Part shown: positions 14,356-22,898 of the stretch, piece by piece
How positions within the stretch are numbered: the stretch's first letter is position 1
Layout of the letters: each line of letters begins with the position of its first letter
From: Firmicutes bacterium UBA5486
Lineage (GTDB): Bacteria; Bacillota; UBA4882; UBA10575
Reading direction: 5' to 3'
Length of the DNA: 22,905 bases
NCBI GenBank assembly: GCA_002427045.1
Contig: DIPO01000018.1
Coordinates: 38,223 to 61,127 of the forward strand
Notes under the pieces: generated by a model
Seen by the model: the letters and a program-made list of their open reading frames with translations, nothing else
What the model was told of the DNA's origin: nothing
The model's database searches: none
Made by a program: the position numbers and the translations under genes

Positions 14356-16419
14356 ATGAAAAACTTAATAAAAATACTGAATCATCTTGAAAAGAAAAAA
14401 AATAAAAGCCAAAAAAGATATTTTATTCCCGAGGCTTGGAATTATTTTGGCTATAAAAAATTTGTAAAAAACCCGGAAAGGCCCGGAGAAATTGAAGTTT
14501 GTCCCTACGATTATTTTATCTCTTGTATTAAAAGCCAGATATTATCAGCCAAGGGGATGGCTGATACTGTTAAGAATGAACCTGTAAAAAATAATAAATG
14601 TTCTGAAGAACAGTTATGTGAGAATATTATGTACGGAATGTTTCCGAGGGCTTTTACAGCTTGGACACATGATCAGAATCAACAAATTTATTCCGGTACT
14701 TTCTTAAAATCCATTTCGCTTCTTCCTTTATTAAAAAACTTGGGCATCGATATTATATATCTTTTACCAATTTTTGAATATAGTAATAAATATAAAAAAG
14801 GTGAATTAGGTAGTCCTTATGCCATAAAAAATCATTATAAATTAGATAAAAACCTTCATGATCCTCTATTAGGTGAAGATTTGGAGATTCTGGAAACAGA
14901 ATTTAAAGCCTTTGTCGAGGCCTGTCACTTATTAGACATTAAGGTGATGGTTGATTTTGTGTTTAGGACTGTTGCTCGAGATAATGATCTGATGCTCAAA
15001 CATCCTGATTGGTTTTACTGGATTGATGTTAAACACAATGCTGATTTCGCTGTTCCTAAAGTAACTAAAGAGAAGAAACTGACTCATGTTCAGGATAAAA
15101 CCATTAATAGCCTTTATACTACAGAGGGGATAAAGGAACATTTGCTTAAATTTACCTATCCGCCAAACCAGTTAGATAGCAAGAAATGGGAAAAAATAAA
15201 AGAGAGATCTTTTCGTACCGGTGAGAATATTTTGAATATGATTGAAGAAGTCTATGGAATTACAACGGTTCCTGGATTTTCGAATATGCTTAATGATCCA
15301 CAACCTCCTTGGCTGGATGTTACTTATTTAAAGTTTTATTTTGATCTTCATAAGGAAGCTCGTGATTGTCTTAAAGGGAACAGAGGGCCTTTTGCAGAGG
15401 ACTCTTTCTATGGTTATGCTCCTTTTATTTTACAGGATGGGGCATGTTCAAATCGTTATCGTGGCAAGGAGATTAATCAGGAACTTTGGGATTATATTAT
15501 CGGGGTAATTCCTTATTATCAAGAAGCTTTTGCTATTGATGGAGCACGGATTGATATGGGGCATGCTTTACCTCAAGTCCTAATTGAGAATATTATTAAG
15601 CAGGTAAAACAGATTAACCCTGAATTTATTTTATGGTCGGAAGAATTCAATCCCCAAAATTCACAGATGGCAAAAGAGAATGGCTTTCATTTTATAATTG
15701 GCAGCCTCTGGTATTTGAATAAGCGGCTTAATAAGCCGAGATTTTTGAAGAACTTAATAAATCATACAATGACTTCTGCCCTTCCGGTTTCCGCTGCCCT
15801 TGAAACACCTGATACGCCAAGGATTGCCCATGTTATTCAGGATAAAAGGTGGATTGAGCTCTTAGTATTATTAAATTATTTTATGCCTAATGCTGTCCCC
15901 TTTATTAATAATGGAATGGAGTTATTAGAACAGCAACCAATGAATTTGGGTCTTGATAATACGGAAGCAGGTAGACTAGTTCTGGAAAAAAACGATCCGA
16001 TGTATGGTAAGCTTGCTTTTTTTGATAACTATTGTTTTCATTGGTTAAATGATGAATTCGAATGGATGAAAAATTTATTGATAGAGGCGGCTCAATTGCG
16101 TTCTCGCTTTATTAATTTCATTAGGGATAAAAACAATTTCGAAACTAAGTATAGTAGGGAGAAGAAGAAATTAATTACCCTTAGCTATTATCTAGAAGAA
16201 AGTAAAGAATATTTGGTATTTATGGCCAATAAAGATCTACAAAATTCGGTAAAAATAAAATGGAAGGCTATATTACCAAGGAACTTGCGACAAACTCAAA
16301 CAATCTCAATTGCATATGCTGCTGGAAATATTGTAAATGAAGAGTGGCAGGTAAATGAGATTCGAAGTTTGGGCCCTGGTGAAGTAGTCATTGGCTTGAT
16401 CCAAAACCTGTCTAGATAA
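14356..16419 (+). CDS. mmtA: GH13 maltosyltransferase (MmtA type)
   Basis: A 687-residue GH13-clan protein that closely resembles, from memory, Thermotoga maritima maltosyltransferase, which moves maltosyl units between alpha-1,4-glucans and maltodextrins. Matching blocks include FKAFVEACH, ARD-D-L-hPDWFYWI, DGARIDMGHALP, ETPDTPRIA and QPMNLGLD. The catalytic set is intact: Asp400 (ARIDMG), Glu429 (WSEEF) and Asp486 (TPDTPR), the last in the unusual T-P-D form instead of N-H-D. There is no signal peptide, so it is cytoplasmic. It is about 45 residues longer than the T. maritima protein, with an extended Lys-rich N-terminus. ATG 14356 after GGAGGACAA is preferred to the TTG at 14338, which precedes the ribosome site. 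It forms a two-gene unit with the phosphorylase, 50 bases downstream. Confidence 0.9.
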   Translation: MKNLIKILNHLEKKKNKSQKRYFIPEAWNYFGYKKFVKNPERPGEIEVCPYDYFISCIKSQILSAKGMADTVKNEPVKNNKCSEEQLCENIMYGMFPRAFTAWTHDQNQQIYSGTFLKSISLLPLLKNLGIDIIYLLPIFEYSNKYKKGELGSPYAIKNHYKLDKNLHDPLLGEDLEILETEFKAFVEACHLLDIKVMVDFVFRTVARDNDLMLKHPDWFYWIDVKHNADFAVPKVTKEKKLTHVQDKTINSLYTTEGIKEHLLKFTYPPNQLDSKKWEKIKERSFRTGENILNMIEEVYGITTVPGFSNMLNDPQPPWLDVTYLKFYFDLHKEARDCLKGNRGPFAEDSFYGYAPFILQDGACSNRYRGKEINQELWDYIIGVIPYYQEAFAIDGARIDMGHALPQVLIENIIKQVKQINPEFILWSEEFNPQNSQMAKENGFHFIIGSLWYLNKRLNKPRFLKNLINHTMTSALPVSAALETPDTPRIAHVIQDKRWIELLVLLNYFMPNAVPFINNGMELLEQQPMNLGLDNTEAGRLVLEKNDPMYGKLAFFDNYCFHWLNDEFEWMKNLLIEAAQLRSRFINFIRDKNNFETKYSREKKKLITLSYYLEESKEYLVFMANKDLQNSVKIKWKAILPRNLRQTQTISIAYAAGNIVNEEWQVNEIRSLGPGEVVIGLIQNLSR

Positions 16420-16469
16420 AAACCAGGATTTATGGATAAATCTTATACTAAAAAAATGGAGGCGATGTT

Positions 16470-18080
16470 GTGGAAAAAAACAAACTTAATTTACCAAGAG
16501 TTGCTTATTTTTGTATGGAATTTGGCTTACATGAAAGCTTTCCTATTTATTCTGGGGGTCTTGGTATTTTAGCCGGGGATATATTAAAAGAGGCAAAAGC
16601 AAGTGATTTCCCAATGGTTGGCGTTGGAATCCTCTGGCGTCAGGGGTATACCTCTCAACATATTGATAAAAAAGGTTATCCCTATGATTCATACTATGAA
16701 TACTGCCATGAATTCCTAGAGGATACAGGGGTAGTTGTTAATGTCAGAATCAGAGGTAGGCAGGTAAAATTAAAGGTATGGAAGTGCACTCAATTTGAAA
16801 ATGTTCCTCTCTATCTATTAGATGCCAATTTACCGGAAAATGATGATCGTTTGATAACAGGCCAATTATATGGTTGGTTTTCGGAAGAGAGAGTTGCCCA
16901 AGAAATAATTCTTGGTATCGGTGGGATGAGGGCATTAAAAGCATTAGGGATTCCGGTAGATATCTACCATTTTAATGATAGCCACCCTGTATTTGGTGGA
17001 ATTGAACTAATTAGAGAAAAAATGGATGATAAGGGACTGCCTTTTGAGGAAGCATGGGAACAAGTGAAACAGAAGATTGTTTTTACTACCCATACTCCGG
17101 TAAAAGCAGGAAATGAAGAGCATGACCATGAGTTATTAAGATATATGGGAGCTTATAACGGTCTTACTTTTGGGCAGATGTTAAGACTGGGAGGCGATCC
17201 CTTTAGTATGACTGTAGCTGGATTAAGATTATCAAAAAAAGCTAATGCTGTTGCTGCATTACATGGTGTAACTGCCCGTAAGATGTGGGGTAATGTGCAA
17301 GGAGCATCAGATATTATTTCCATTACCAATGGTGTTTTCGCTGGTACTTGGCGGGATAAAAGAGTAGCCGAAGCCTATGAGAAGAATACCGATCTATGGG
17401 CTCCTCATCAAGAAGCAAAGAGAGAAATGATTGAGGAGATTTATAAAAGAAACGGAGTTAAGTTAAACGAAGATGTGTTAACGATTGGTTTTGCCAGAAG
17501 GGCAGCACCTTACAAAAGAGGAAATCTTATTTTTAGTAAACCAGAAGTTATTGGTTCATATCTAAAAGAAGGAAAACTGCAAATAATTCTTTCAGGTAAG
17601 GCACATCCCAACGATTTTACCGGTAAAGATATTATTGCCGAGATGTATAAGATGTCAAAATTATATCCGCAGAGTGTAATTTTCCTTCAAAATTATGATA
17701 TGAAAATTGGAAGGGTTCTTACACGTGGCTGTGATGTTTGGCTTAATAATCCGCGACGTCCACAAGAAGCGAGTGGAACTTCGGGGATGAAGGCAGCAAT
17801 GAATGGGATTTTAAACTTTAGTGTTCTTGATGGCTGGTGGCCTGAAGGTTGTGTTCATGGCGTGAATGGCTGGCAGATCGGTGGGGGATACGAAGGAGAG
17901 GATCAAGATCAAGTCGATCGTGACTCTCTTTACAAAGTACTTCAAGGAGAAGTTATTCCTACTTATTATGAAAACAGAGAAAAATGGATTGAGATGATGA
18001 GAGAATCAATAAAAATGTCACATTGGAAATTTTCTGCTACAAGGATGCTGGAGGATTATTACGAGAAATTATATAGCTAA
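16470..18080 (+). CDS. glgP: Alpha-glucan phosphorylase, short GT35 form
   Basis: A 536-residue GT35 phosphorylase that releases glucose-1-phosphate from the non-reducing ends of alpha-1,4-glucans using phosphate and pyridoxal phosphate. Key blocks are YFCMEFGLHESFPIYSGGLG near the N-terminus, FTTHTPVKAGNEEH, GFARRAAPYKRGNL and the cofactor site EASGTSGMKAAMNG with the Schiff-base Lys at about 441, followed by NFSVLDGWWPEG. It is much shorter than the roughly 800-residue E. coli or muscle enzymes but has the length of the compact bacterial group and appears complete. The GTG start is set by TGGAGGCG 8-10 bases upstream. It is the last gene of the operon with the maltosyltransferase, before a strong terminator. 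Confidence 0.92.
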   Translation: MEKNKLNLPRVAYFCMEFGLHESFPIYSGGLGILAGDILKEAKASDFPMVGVGILWRQGYTSQHIDKKGYPYDSYYEYCHEFLEDTGVVVNVRIRGRQVKLKVWKCTQFENVPLYLLDANLPENDDRLITGQLYGWFSEERVAQEIILGIGGMRALKALGIPVDIYHFNDSHPVFGGIELIREKMDDKGLPFEEAWEQVKQKIVFTTHTPVKAGNEEHDHELLRYMGAYNGLTFGQMLRLGGDPFSMTVAGLRLSKKANAVAALHGVTARKMWGNVQGASDIISITNGVFAGTWRDKRVAEAYEKNTDLWAPHQEAKREMIEEIYKRNGVKLNEDVLTIGFARRAAPYKRGNLIFSKPEVIGSYLKEGKLQIILSGKAHPNDFTGKDIIAEMYKMSKLYPQSVIFLQNYDMKIGRVLTRGCDVWLNNPRRPQEASGTSGMKAAMNGILNFSVLDGWWPEGCVHGVNGWQIGGGYEGEDQDQVDRDSLYKVLQGEVIPTYYENREKWIEMMRESIKMSHWKFSATRMLEDYYEKLYS

Positions 18081-18087
18081 TATTATT

Positions 18088-18115
18088 ACAGTCCTTTTCA
18101 GGACTGTTTTTTTTT
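18088..18115 (+). terminator. Terminator of the maltodextrin operon
   Basis: A 7-bp stem (ACAGTCC with GGACTGT), a 6-base loop and nine consecutive T, directly after the phosphorylase stop. A classic intrinsic terminator. Confidence 0.92.
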
Positions 18116-18120
18116 ACCGT

Positions 18121-18139
18121 GAGGGAATTGTATAATTCC
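18121..18139 (+). repeat. Solo MITE-like end, near-palindrome
   Basis: GAGGGAATTGTATAATTCC is the best single match to the family end and is itself nearly palindromic (GGAATT...AATTCC). It lies right after the terminator. No partner end is found before the next gene. Confidence 0.5.
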
Positions 18140-18283
18140 TTTTTAGAAATAATTGTAAAGGCGAGTGGTAAGTTGTTTTACACTTTGCTATTAAACTAAT
18201 TAATAAAAATACCGATAAATTTACAAGTGAAGTTTTTATATAGATTTCTTAACACCTATTGATTTACAGGAGATTAAAACTGA

Positions 18284-19027
18284 ATGATGATCAAAATTTA
18301 TAGCTTAAGATTAGTAATTAGGGTCGTAGTATTCATGCGTGCAATTCAAATGTATATAAAAAACAAGAGTAGTTTAGTTATTTCAAATGGTTTATCATTT
18401 CAGAATGGTATTAAGCCTTTGCATTTACTCTGGATTATACTTTTGCTCGAAATGATATCAAAGTTTTTTCCTCAAAACATAACGAGTATTGGCTGTCGTA
18501 AACAATTTAAATCTAACTATCTATCATGTAAAAATAAGCCAACAGAACTAGAGATTAACACTTGGATTAAAGAGGAGAATACAGCTGCAAAAAAAGTATT
18601 TGCTGTATGGTTTGGTGGAAATGCTATAGTAGCTATTCTTTATTTTACAAAAGTGCTAAGTGAAAGCGAAATGGTCTTGTTATCCTTATTTTATTTTGTC
18701 GGTGATCTGATTTGTGTATTGTTTTTCTGCCCACTTCAGTCTTTGATTATGAAAAACCGTTGTTGTGTAACTTGTCGTATATTTAATTGGGATTCGATTA
18801 TGTTCTGTACACCGCTAATTTTTATCCGGAGTTTTTTTTCTTGGAGTTTAGTATTAATTGCGCTGGTTTTAGTGGCCTGGTGGGAATTTACATATTGGAA
18901 GTATCCACAGCGTTTTTTTGAAGGTAGTAATGAGAATTTAAAATGTGAATACTGTCATGACAATTTATGTAAGATGAAGGAGCCTACCAGAGTGGTGTTG
19001 AGGGAATTATTAAGAGGGAGATTCTGA
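18284..19027 (+). CDS. Cys-rich integral membrane protein, unknown function
   Basis: A 247-residue membrane protein with probable helices near residues 46-60, 107-125, 131-155 and 172-203. Its soluble parts carry Cys clusters: GCRKQF...NYLSC after the first helix, NRCCVTCRIFNWD in the middle loop and CEYCHDNLC near the C-terminus. The last two look like possible metal or redox sites. It resembles conserved hypothetical proteins of Clostridia as I remember them, but I know no function. The ATG follows ACAGGAG at a good distance. The first 55 residues are poorly matched to that remembered family, so the family start could be at the internal Met in LLLEMISKFF, which lacks a ribosome site. It stands alone between the glucan operon and a tRNA gene on the other strand. 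Confidence 0.7.
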   Translation: MMIKIYSLRLVIRVVVFMRAIQMYIKNKSSLVISNGLSFQNGIKPLHLLWIILLLEMISKFFPQNITSIGCRKQFKSNYLSCKNKPTELEINTWIKEENTAAKKVFAVWFGGNAIVAILYFTKVLSESEMVLLSLFYFVGDLICVLFFCPLQSLIMKNRCCVTCRIFNWDSIMFCTPLIFIRSFFSWSLVLIALVLVAWWEFTYWKYPQRFFEGSNENLKCEYCHDNLCKMKEPTRVVLRELLRGRF

Positions 19028-19113
19028 GCGGTATACCCTTAGATATTTACTCCCACATTGCACCAGAAATAAAAAGGGAGCAGCGAAGAACAACAGACAG
19101 CTTCTTAGGAATG

Positions 19114-19140
19114 AAAAAACCTTCCCAGAAGAGGAAGGTT
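19114..19140 (-). terminator. Terminator of the tRNA-Arg gene
   Basis: Read on the minus strand, an 8-bp stem (AACCTTCC with GGAAGGTT, 7-base loop) is followed by a run of six T. It lies about 90 bases beyond the 3' end of the tRNA. The stretch 19028-19645 has no protein gene: it holds this terminator, the tRNA, its promoter and two solo repeat ends. Confidence 0.8.
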
Positions 19141-19227
19141 AATCAGATAGTTTTAACAGCTTTTATTCGGATTTGAGGTAAAAATTAATTCTATATAAAC
19201 ATATTTTTTATGAAACAGGCTTTTAAC

Positions 19228-19303
<76 letters not shown>

Positions 19304-19315
19304 GAATCATTTAGT

Positions 19316-19344
19316 ATGATACCATATTCTACGATAAAGTTCAA
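19316..19344 (-). promoter_or_regulatory. Promoter of the tRNA-Arg gene
   Basis: On the minus strand: TTGAAC, a 17-base spacer and TATCAT, ending 12 bases before the tRNA 5' end. Confidence 0.7.
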
Positions 19345-19421
19345 TCATTTTTGAGAGAAAGTTTAGATTTTTTAACTTTGGTTATATAGGTCGTATAAAC
19401 AAGTGATGAGCATCAAGAGGT

Positions 19422-19439
19422 TATTATGCAATTTCTTCA
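19422..19439 (-). repeat. Solo MITE-like end
   Basis: TATTATGCAATTTCTTCA with the upstream GAGCATCAAGAGG matches the right end and subterminal part of the element at 13261-13497. No left end is visible between it and the tRNA. Confidence 0.45.
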
Positions 19440-19548
19440 GTTAGTATAGCATACTTTTAGCTTATAGTATACAATATTTAGAGGAAGATACGGGTAAAAA
19501 AAGGCTAGTATAAAAATATGGATGGTTTTTTGAGAAAGTTTATTATTT

Positions 19549-19566
19549 GAGGGAATTGCATAAATA
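19549..19566 (+). repeat. Solo MITE-like end
   Basis: GAGGGAATTGCATAAATA is a clear left-type end 80 bases before the nucleoside kinase gene. A TATAAT at 19575-19580 just inside it could act as a -10 for that gene, though no -35 fits. Confidence 0.5.
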
Positions 19567-19645
19567 CTTAAAGTTATAATAAAAGATTATGCGATTGCAC
19601 AAACCCGGAAAGGGAATAATCACCATACTAAAGGAGGTTTTACAT

Positions 19646-21301
19646 ATGGAAATGATAAAAATACAGCTACCAGAGGGAACAAAGACTGTTGCTAAAGGTC
19701 AGACTATTCAGGAGGTGTTAGGTGCCTGGCCTGGACAGAATCACCCGCCGGTAGTGGCAGCTAAGGTTGATAATGAACTGAGAGAACTCTCTTATCGATT
19801 GGAGCGAGATGCAGTTCTCACACCAGTAGATTTATCCAGTAAGGATGGGATTCGGATTTATAGCCGGAGTCTAAAGATGGTAATGATTAGAGCAGCTAAG
19901 GAAGTATTTCCTAATTGCTGGGTAAAGATTATGTATTCTTTAAGTAAAGGGTTGTATGGAGAGATGGATATCGGACGGCATCTTACAGAAAAGGATCTCC
20001 GGCGGGTTGAGAAAAGAATGCGGGAGATTATTGATGCTGATGAAAAGATTGAAAAGCATAAAATGTCCATTGATGAAGCGGTTCGCTATTTTGAAGAAGA
20101 GGGACTAGATGATAAAGTACAGCTAATGGCGTATAAAAAAAATCCGAAAATTTCAGTTTATCGTTGTGGCTGGTATCATGATTATTATTTTGGCTATATG
20201 CTTCCGAGTACTGGCTTTTTATCTCAGTTTGAATTGCGTTTTTATCTTCCCGGTTTTATTCTGCGTTATCCTTCCAAGTATTCACCGGAAAAGGTTCCCC
20301 CCTTTGTCGAACAGAGAAAACTTGCTCGGATTTTTTATGAGTATGAGAAATGGGGTCAAGTTTTAGAAGTCTGTGATGTCGCTTCTCTAAATAAGTTAAT
20401 TGAAGCAGGAAAGGGAGGAGAGCTAATTCGTTTAGCAGAAGCCCTGCAGGAGAAGAAGATTGCTCAGATTGCTGACCAGATTACCGAAGATCAGGAACGA
20501 ATTCGTATAATTTTAATTGCTGGTCCTTCTTCTTCTGGGAAGACGACTTTTACTCAGAGACTTGCTATTCAGTTACGAGTGAACGGGGTAAAACCTGTTT
20601 CAATCTCTCTGGATGATTATTTTGTCAGCCGTGAGTTTACACCTTTAAATGAAAAAGGGGAGCCAGATTTCGAGGCTTTAGAAGCCATCGATTTAGAACT
20701 CTTTAATGAACAGTTAGCAGATCTGATCATGGGCGAGGAAATCAAAATTCCCCGGTTTAACTTTATGACAGGAAATCGGGAGTATAGAGGTGAGGTTCTT
20801 CGGATTTCGCCGGATCAACCGATACTAATTGAAGGAATTCATGGATTAAATGAAAGATTAACTCAATCCGTTCCTAAAGACCGTAAATTTAAAGTATATA
20901 TTAGTGCTTTGACCCAACTTAATCTGGATAGTCATAATAGAATTCCGACAACGGACAATCGCATAATCCGGAGAATAGTCAGGGATAATCAGTTTCGTTC
21001 TCACAATGCCGAGACTACTCTACGTCTTTGGCCATCTGTCCGGAAGGGAGAAGAAAAAAATATCTTTCCTTTTCAGGAGGAAGCAGATGTAATGTTCAAT
21101 TCAGCACTTACTTATGAGTTAGCGGTTTTGAAAAGGTATATAGAACCGTTGTTAAGTGCGATTACACCTGATTCTCCAGTATACTCTGAAGCGAAAAGAT
21201 TACTCAAGTTTACTTCATATTTTCTTCCGCTGGCTGATTATGAGGTACCAGCTAATTCTATCCTTAAAGAATTTATTGGAGGAAGTTGTTTTCCGTGCTA
21301 G
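19646..21301 (+). CDS. Nucleoside kinase with TGS and threonyl-tRNA-synthetase-like N-terminus
   Basis: A 551-residue fusion. Residues about 1-60 form a TGS domain (IKIQLPEGTKTVAKGQTIQE) and about 65-200 resemble the second, editing-associated domain of ThrRS. Residues about 285-500 are a uridine-kinase-like P-loop domain with Walker A AGPSSSGKTT (Lys299), SLDDYFV, IPRFNF and LIEGIHGLN. The family, common in Clostridia and Thermotogae, is annotated as nucleoside kinase. The role of the synthetase-like part is unclear. The ATG at 19646 follows AAAGGAGGTTTTACAT; an earlier in-frame ATG at 19589 lacks a site and falls in repeat-derived sequence. The lysA gene follows after 111 bases with its own promoter. 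No Leloir or pyrimidine genes are nearby to suggest a substrate. Confidence 0.9.
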   Translation: MEMIKIQLPEGTKTVAKGQTIQEVLGAWPGQNHPPVVAAKVDNELRELSYRLERDAVLTPVDLSSKDGIRIYSRSLKMVMIRAAKEVFPNCWVKIMYSLSKGLYGEMDIGRHLTEKDLRRVEKRMREIIDADEKIEKHKMSIDEAVRYFEEEGLDDKVQLMAYKKNPKISVYRCGWYHDYYFGYMLPSTGFLSQFELRFYLPGFILRYPSKYSPEKVPPFVEQRKLARIFYEYEKWGQVLEVCDVASLNKLIEAGKGGELIRLAEALQEKKIAQIADQITEDQERIRIILIAGPSSSGKTTFTQRLAIQLRVNGVKPVSISLDDYFVSREFTPLNEKGEPDFEALEAIDLELFNEQLADLIMGEEIKIPRFNFMTGNREYRGEVLRISPDQPILIEGIHGLNERLTQSVPKDRKFKVYISALTQLNLDSHNRIPTTDNRIIRRIVRDNQFRSHNAETTLRLWPSVRKGEEKNIFPFQEEADVMFNSALTYELAVLKRYIEPLLSAITPDSPVYSEAKRLLKFTSYFLPLADYEVPANSILKEFIGGSCFPC

Positions 21302-21329
21302 TAAAGCTGACGTTTTAACCAATCAAACC

Positions 21330-21359
21330 TTGACTTTGTTTTAAGATCGGTGATAAAAT
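21330..21359 (+). promoter_or_regulatory. Promoter of lysA
   Basis: TTGACT, an 18-base spacer and TAAAAT, with TG one base upstream of the -10 hexamer. It leaves a leader of only about 45 bases to the ATG, too short for a lysine riboswitch. Confidence 0.6.
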
Positions 21360-21412
21360 GGTAAAAATTTAGGCTAGTGCTCTAATTGGTATTTTGTACA
21401 AGGAGGAGTAAG

Positions 21413-22762
21413 ATGACACCCTCTGAACTTTTGCAGCGTGAATTCTCTATAAATGATAAAGGGCATTTGGAGATTGGCGGATGTGATACGGTAGATTTAG
21501 CAGAAAATTTTGGTACCCCTTTATATGTTATGGATGAATCTAAAATAAGAGAAAACTGCCGTGATTATATGGAGTCTATAAGGAAAGTATATCCAGATTC
21601 TGAGGTAGTATATGCCGGAAAAGCTTTTTTAACTAAAGCTATTTGTTGCCTAATATATCAAGAGGGACTAGGTCTGGATGTAGTTTCTGGTGGCGAATTA
21701 TATACAGCGCTTCATGCTGGGTTCCCTCCAGAACGTATTTGTTTCCACGGAAATAATAAATCCCGTGAAGAATTATTATTTGCACTTCGTAATGGGGTAG
21801 GGCAGATTATAGTTGACAGTTTAATGGAACTAGAAACTCTGATTCAGCTGGCAAATGAGACTAAAACCAGGCCACGGGTGATTCTTCGCTTAAATCCGGG
21901 AATTGAAGCCCATACCCATACTTATAACCAAACCGGTCAGGAAGATTCAAAATTTGGAATGGGTATTAATAATGGTGTTGCTTTGCAAGCAGTAAAACAG
22001 GCTTTAAGCTCGCCTCAGCTTAAACTTCTTGGCTTTCATTCTCATATAGGTTCCCAAATTTTTGAGATCGCTCCGTTTGAAGCTGCCATTAAAGTCATAG
22101 GCAAATTTTTGCTAAAGGTAAGAAAAGCGACAGGCTATACAGCTCAAGTTCTTGATTTAGGAGGGGGATTAGGGGTTCGCTATAATAAAGATGACCGGCC
22201 AGTACCAATCCGGGAGGCTGTATTCAGGATTGGCCAGGTAGTAAAAGATAACTTGACTGCAATAAATTACCCGCTTCCTCGTTTGATTTTAGAACCCGGC
22301 CGTTCTATTGTAGGTACTGCTGGTACCACTCTTTATACAATAGGTAATATTAAAGACTTGCCGGGGATAAGGAAGTATGTAGCTGTTGATGGTGGAATGG
22401 CTGATAATCCTAGGGTAGCTTTGTATCAGGCTGTTTATGAAGCAGTAATTGCCAATAAGATGGAAGAACACCTTACCGAGGTGGCTACAATAACCGGTAA
22501 ATGTTGCGAGTCTGGTGATATGTTGGTCTGGGATATGCCAATTGCTTCTCCAAATTCGGGAGATATTCTGGCTATTTTTTCTACCGGGGCCTATAATTAT
22601 TCTATGGCTAGTAATTACAATAGAATTCCTCGTCCAGCTGTAATTTTAGTAGCTGACGGACAAGCAGATTTGATTATAGCGCGGGAGACTTATGAACAAC
22701 TAGTTCAAAACGATCTAATTCCACAACGCTTAAGGGTTAACCCTAAAATTATTGCTAAGTAG
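21413..22762 (+). CDS. lysA: Diaminopimelate decarboxylase
   Basis: A 449-residue fold-type III PLP enzyme that converts meso-diaminopimelate to L-lysine and CO2, the last step of lysine synthesis. The PLP Lys70 lies in VVYAGKAFLTKA. HSHIGSQI, the phosphate-binding GGGLGVRY and EPGRSIV follow. CCESGD (Cys365) supplies the active-site residue from the other subunit, and GAYNYSMASNYN closes the site. Length is normal. The ATG at 21413 is set by AAGGAGGAGTAAG. An upstream in-frame ATG has no ribosome site. The stop codon TAG at 22760 overlaps by two bases the start of the terminal repeat. No other lysine-pathway gene is in the window. Confidence 0.96.
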   Translation: MTPSELLQREFSINDKGHLEIGGCDTVDLAENFGTPLYVMDESKIRENCRDYMESIRKVYPDSEVVYAGKAFLTKAICCLIYQEGLGLDVVSGGELYTALHAGFPPERICFHGNNKSREELLFALRNGVGQIIVDSLMELETLIQLANETKTRPRVILRLNPGIEAHTHTYNQTGQEDSKFGMGINNGVALQAVKQALSSPQLKLLGFHSHIGSQIFEIAPFEAAIKVIGKFLLKVRKATGYTAQVLDLGGGLGVRYNKDDRPVPIREAVFRIGQVVKDNLTAINYPLPRLILEPGRSIVGTAGTTLYTIGNIKDLPGIRKYVAVDGGMADNPRVALYQAVYEAVIANKMEEHLTEVATITGKCCESGDMLVWDMPIASPNSGDILAIFSTGAYNYSMASNYNRIPRPAVILVADGQADLIIARETYEQLVQNDLIPQRLRVNPKIIAK

Positions 22763-22898
22763 TCCTCCACCCCAGCAAGCTGGGGCACGTGAAACGATGA
22801 AAATACAATTTAAGTTATAATCTCCGCCTAGTCAGATGTTATTTCCTTGTTCACGTGGATTTCTTCAAGCATTCTAAGGTTCAGCCTCCGCTTCACCA
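22761..22898 (-). repeat. Terminal dispersed repeat, right copy
   Basis: The inverted counterpart of 68-202. Read on the minus strand it gives CTGAACCTTAGAATGC, CACGTGAACAAG, GATTATAACTTAAATTGTAT and CCCCAGCTTGCTGGGG, then GTGGAGGACT ending at the lysA stop. The outer end can fold (GCATTCT...AGAATGC), and CCCCAGC/GCTGGGG is a second hairpin that could serve as a weak terminator for lysA. Compared with the left copy the central 30 bases are nearly identical and the flanks diverge. Confidence 0.75.

Noticed and set aside
14356..16419. GlgE-type maltose-1-phosphate maltosyltransferase
   Set aside because: The conserved blocks (DGARIDMGHALP, ETPDTPRIA, QPMNLGLD) match the Thermotoga maltosyltransferase, not GlgE, and no trehalose synthase or maltokinase gene is present.
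21302..21412. Possible lysine riboswitch before lysA
   Set aside because: The gap is 111 bases and the promoter leaves a leader of only about 45, too short for an L box. No conserved elements are seen.
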